Shown: piece after piece, positions 18,897 through 20,175 of the stretch
Position numbering within the stretch: position 1 is the stretch's first letter
Layout: each line of letters starts with the position of its first letter
Virus record (IMG/VR): IMGVR_UViG_3300028571_000161
Location: 1 to 20,175 of that record
Length of the DNA stretch: 20,175 nucleotides
DNA from: a virus
Direction: 5' to 3' (one strand)
Translations under genes and position numbers: made by a program
The notes under the pieces: model-generated
Databases searched by the model: none
Seen by the model: only the letters and a program-made list of their open reading frames with translations
Told to the model about the DNA's origin: nothing

Positions 18897-20090
18897 ATGA
18901 GAAATGAAAATTTAATCCTTGAAATTAACACGATGAGATCAATGATGGGTCTTAGAGAGAAATCAATGTTAATTACAGAAAGTGCTATTATAGGATTAGC
19001 AAAAGCATTTGGTAAAACAGCAGCAAGACACACCGATGATATTGTAAAAGTTATGGATGACTTTATCTCAACTTCAGCCGCTGGTGGCTCTATGGCAGCA
19101 CAAAGAACAATGGCAACAAGACTAAAAGGTCTTTTAGATAATTTAGATTCTGCTGTTAAAGCAGCAGATGAAGCTGGTATTAAAAGAGCAATGAAAAGTA
19201 TATTAAATGATGCTGATTTTGGGGCTTCAGCTGCCACTAAAATTGCTGATGATATGTTTACGGATACTGCTGATGATGCTATTACTGCGGTTTTAAATAA
19301 AAGAGCTAGTGTTCTAAAAGGTAAAGGAGGTTTAACCGATGACGCTATTAAAGCTCAAATTAAAGAAGATATTAATGCTTTACTTGGTGAATTTCCAGAT
19401 ACACTTAAAACAGCGGCAAAATCAACAGCTGATAAAGTAATAAATTGGGGTGGTAAAGGAGCAACACTTGCAAAAGAATTGACCGCTGACGATGTTTTTG
19501 TTAAATTAGCTGGTGTCGAAACTTGGCGAAAATTTACATCTAAATTTCCTGGTGCAATAGCAGAAATGAATGATGTTATAGATACTTTAATTGCTGCTGG
19601 TGCAAAAAGTGCCGATGAGGTGGTGGCAATTGTTATTAGTAAGGCTGAAAAAGCTTTAAAACCATCAACAGTATCTAGATTAAAAGCATTACTTCTTAAG
19701 AACCCAAAAACAAGTAAATTTGTTGGAATTTTAATTAGTCTTGGAATTTTAAGGGCCGCAGCAGGTGCTTCAGGGCTTTGGAATCAAATTAAACTTTTGG
19801 GTTGTGATATACTTTTTGGTGCGGCAGGTGAAGACTGTCAAGAGTTAAGGCGTTTAATGACCCAAATGGATAAGGAATTGGAGGAAAAAAATAAGCCAAA
19901 AAAAGAAGATAAAAAGAATGAAGACAAACCGGCTGGTAATTGCGATCAAAATTTAGACACATTCAAGGCTTATTTAACAAGTCAAGACGGCTTAAGTTCT
20001 GATGATGCAACTTTTGATGCAAGCACATGTACTGGTTTTATTGATGGAATGACGTTTACATATAATACCACTTCAAATAAGTGGGAATAA
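18897..20090 (+). CDS. Leader-bearing Ala-rich helical protein
   Basis: A 397-residue protein. The leader contains LILEINTMRSMMGL (6-19) and a candidate cut after L-I-T-E (25-28), followed by SAIIGLAKAFGK. The body is almost entirely helical and Ala/Asp/Lys-rich (about 30-290), with one hydrophobic stretch at about 275-292 (FVGILISLGILRAAAGAS). A charged linker (about 325-348) leads to a small Cys-containing C-terminal domain (about 349-397; AGNCDQNLDTFKAYLTS, STCTGFIDGMTFTYN). Together with the preceding gene it looks like another internal virion protein. No family is recognised. Confidence 0.83.
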   Translation: MRNENLILEINTMRSMMGLREKSMLITESAIIGLAKAFGKTAARHTDDIVKVMDDFISTSAAGGSMAAQRTMATRLKGLLDNLDSAVKAADEAGIKRAMKSILNDADFGASAATKIADDMFTDTADDAITAVLNKRASVLKGKGGLTDDAIKAQIKEDINALLGEFPDTLKTAAKSTADKVINWGGKGATLAKELTADDVFVKLAGVETWRKFTSKFPGAIAEMNDVIDTLIAAGAKSADEVVAIVISKAEKALKPSTVSRLKALLLKNPKTSKFVGILISLGILRAAAGASGLWNQIKLLGCDILFGAAGEDCQELRRLMTQMDKELEEKNKPKKEDKKNEDKPAGNCDQNLDTFKAYLTSQDGLSSDDATFDASTCTGFIDGMTFTYNTTSNKWE

Positions 20091-20111
20091 TAAAATTTTA
20101 ATAAAATAATT

Positions 20112-20175
20112 GTGTCGACACCAACTACAGCAGAAAAAAAATTATGTTTAAAAAAGAAACAACTTTTTAAAACAC
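20112..20175 (+). CDS. Possible start of a further gene (truncated by window end)
   Basis: GTG at 20112 opens MSTPTTAEKKLCLKKKQLFK and stays open to the window end; the other plus-strand frames close within this stretch. It has an A/T-rich leader but no clear promoter element. It is too short to judge. Confidence 0.35.
   Translation, partial: MSTPTTAEKKLCLKKKQLFKT

Noticed and set aside
1-20175. tRNA, rRNA, insertion sequence or integrase
   Set aside because: I see no cloverleaf-like GC-rich stretch, no rRNA-like sequence, no transposase motif and no terminal inverted repeats.
1-20175. Alternative genetic code (recoded TAG or TGA)
   Set aside because: TAA is the main stop and TGA also ends genes in coupled ATGA overlaps (13062, 16176) and in GMP reductase; the frames are complete under the standard bacterial code.

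Overview
This AT-rich window most likely comes from a large tailed bacteriophage infecting a Bacteroidota host, probably one of the Flavobacteriia. The host assignment rests on four things: there are no Shine-Dalgarno sequences and start codons are preceded by A-rich stretches; promoters match the Bacteroidota pattern TTG-N19-TAnnTTTG; there is a Bacteroidota-style lipoprotein; and one protein ends in a gliding-motility / type IX secretion C-terminal domain. The phage assignment is an inference. There are about 29 mostly small, tightly packed genes on both strands, no housekeeping genes, and about a dozen unrelated proteins share a short N-terminal leader ending in [L/I]-x-E, like the capsid-targeting propeptides of T4-type phages. 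No terminase, portal, major capsid or tail gene lies in this window, so the assignment is not proven.

Layout. 1-2702 (+): the tail of an unknown gene, then three leader-bearing proteins. 2733-3158 (-): an FKBP-type prolyl isomerase. 3379-5524 (+): a cell-wall block with an M15 (VanY-like) peptidase and a lysozyme-like protein sharing an N-terminal segment, a small membrane protein and two unknowns. 5490-5768 (-): small unknown protein. 5849-7604 (+): three consecutive secreted proteins, the last with a type IX type-B sorting domain. 7619-9198 (-): four short units including a two-helix holin-like membrane protein. 9277-11446 (+): a virion-type basic protein, a cupin-like protein and an L,D-transpeptidase-like protein whose leader is broken by one extra A in a homopolymer. 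11433-12398 (-): GMP reductase. 12463-13463 (+): a zincin-like metallopeptidase and a partner. 13460-14077 (-): leader-bearing membrane protein. 14111-15344 (+): a DUF4314-like protein and two acidic proteins. 15361-15864 (-): lipoprotein. 15937-20090 (+): a small leader-bearing protein, an 887-residue putative internal/ejection protein and a 397-residue alanine-rich protein. 20112-end: possible start of another gene.

How the genes may work together. The main hypothesis is a set of capsid-packaged cargo proteins, including a metallopeptidase, peptidoglycan enzymes and membrane-active proteins, marked by a removable leader and delivered at infection. A second signal supports late co-regulation: TATTTAT[A/T] lies on the coding strand just before most leader-gene transcription units, in two spacing classes (11-13 and 20-24 nt). 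Host-type promoters precede the lipoprotein and possibly two other minus-strand genes, suggesting an early, host-modifying class. Convergent genes are separated by hairpins that serve one or both strands, and several stop codons lie inside these hairpins.
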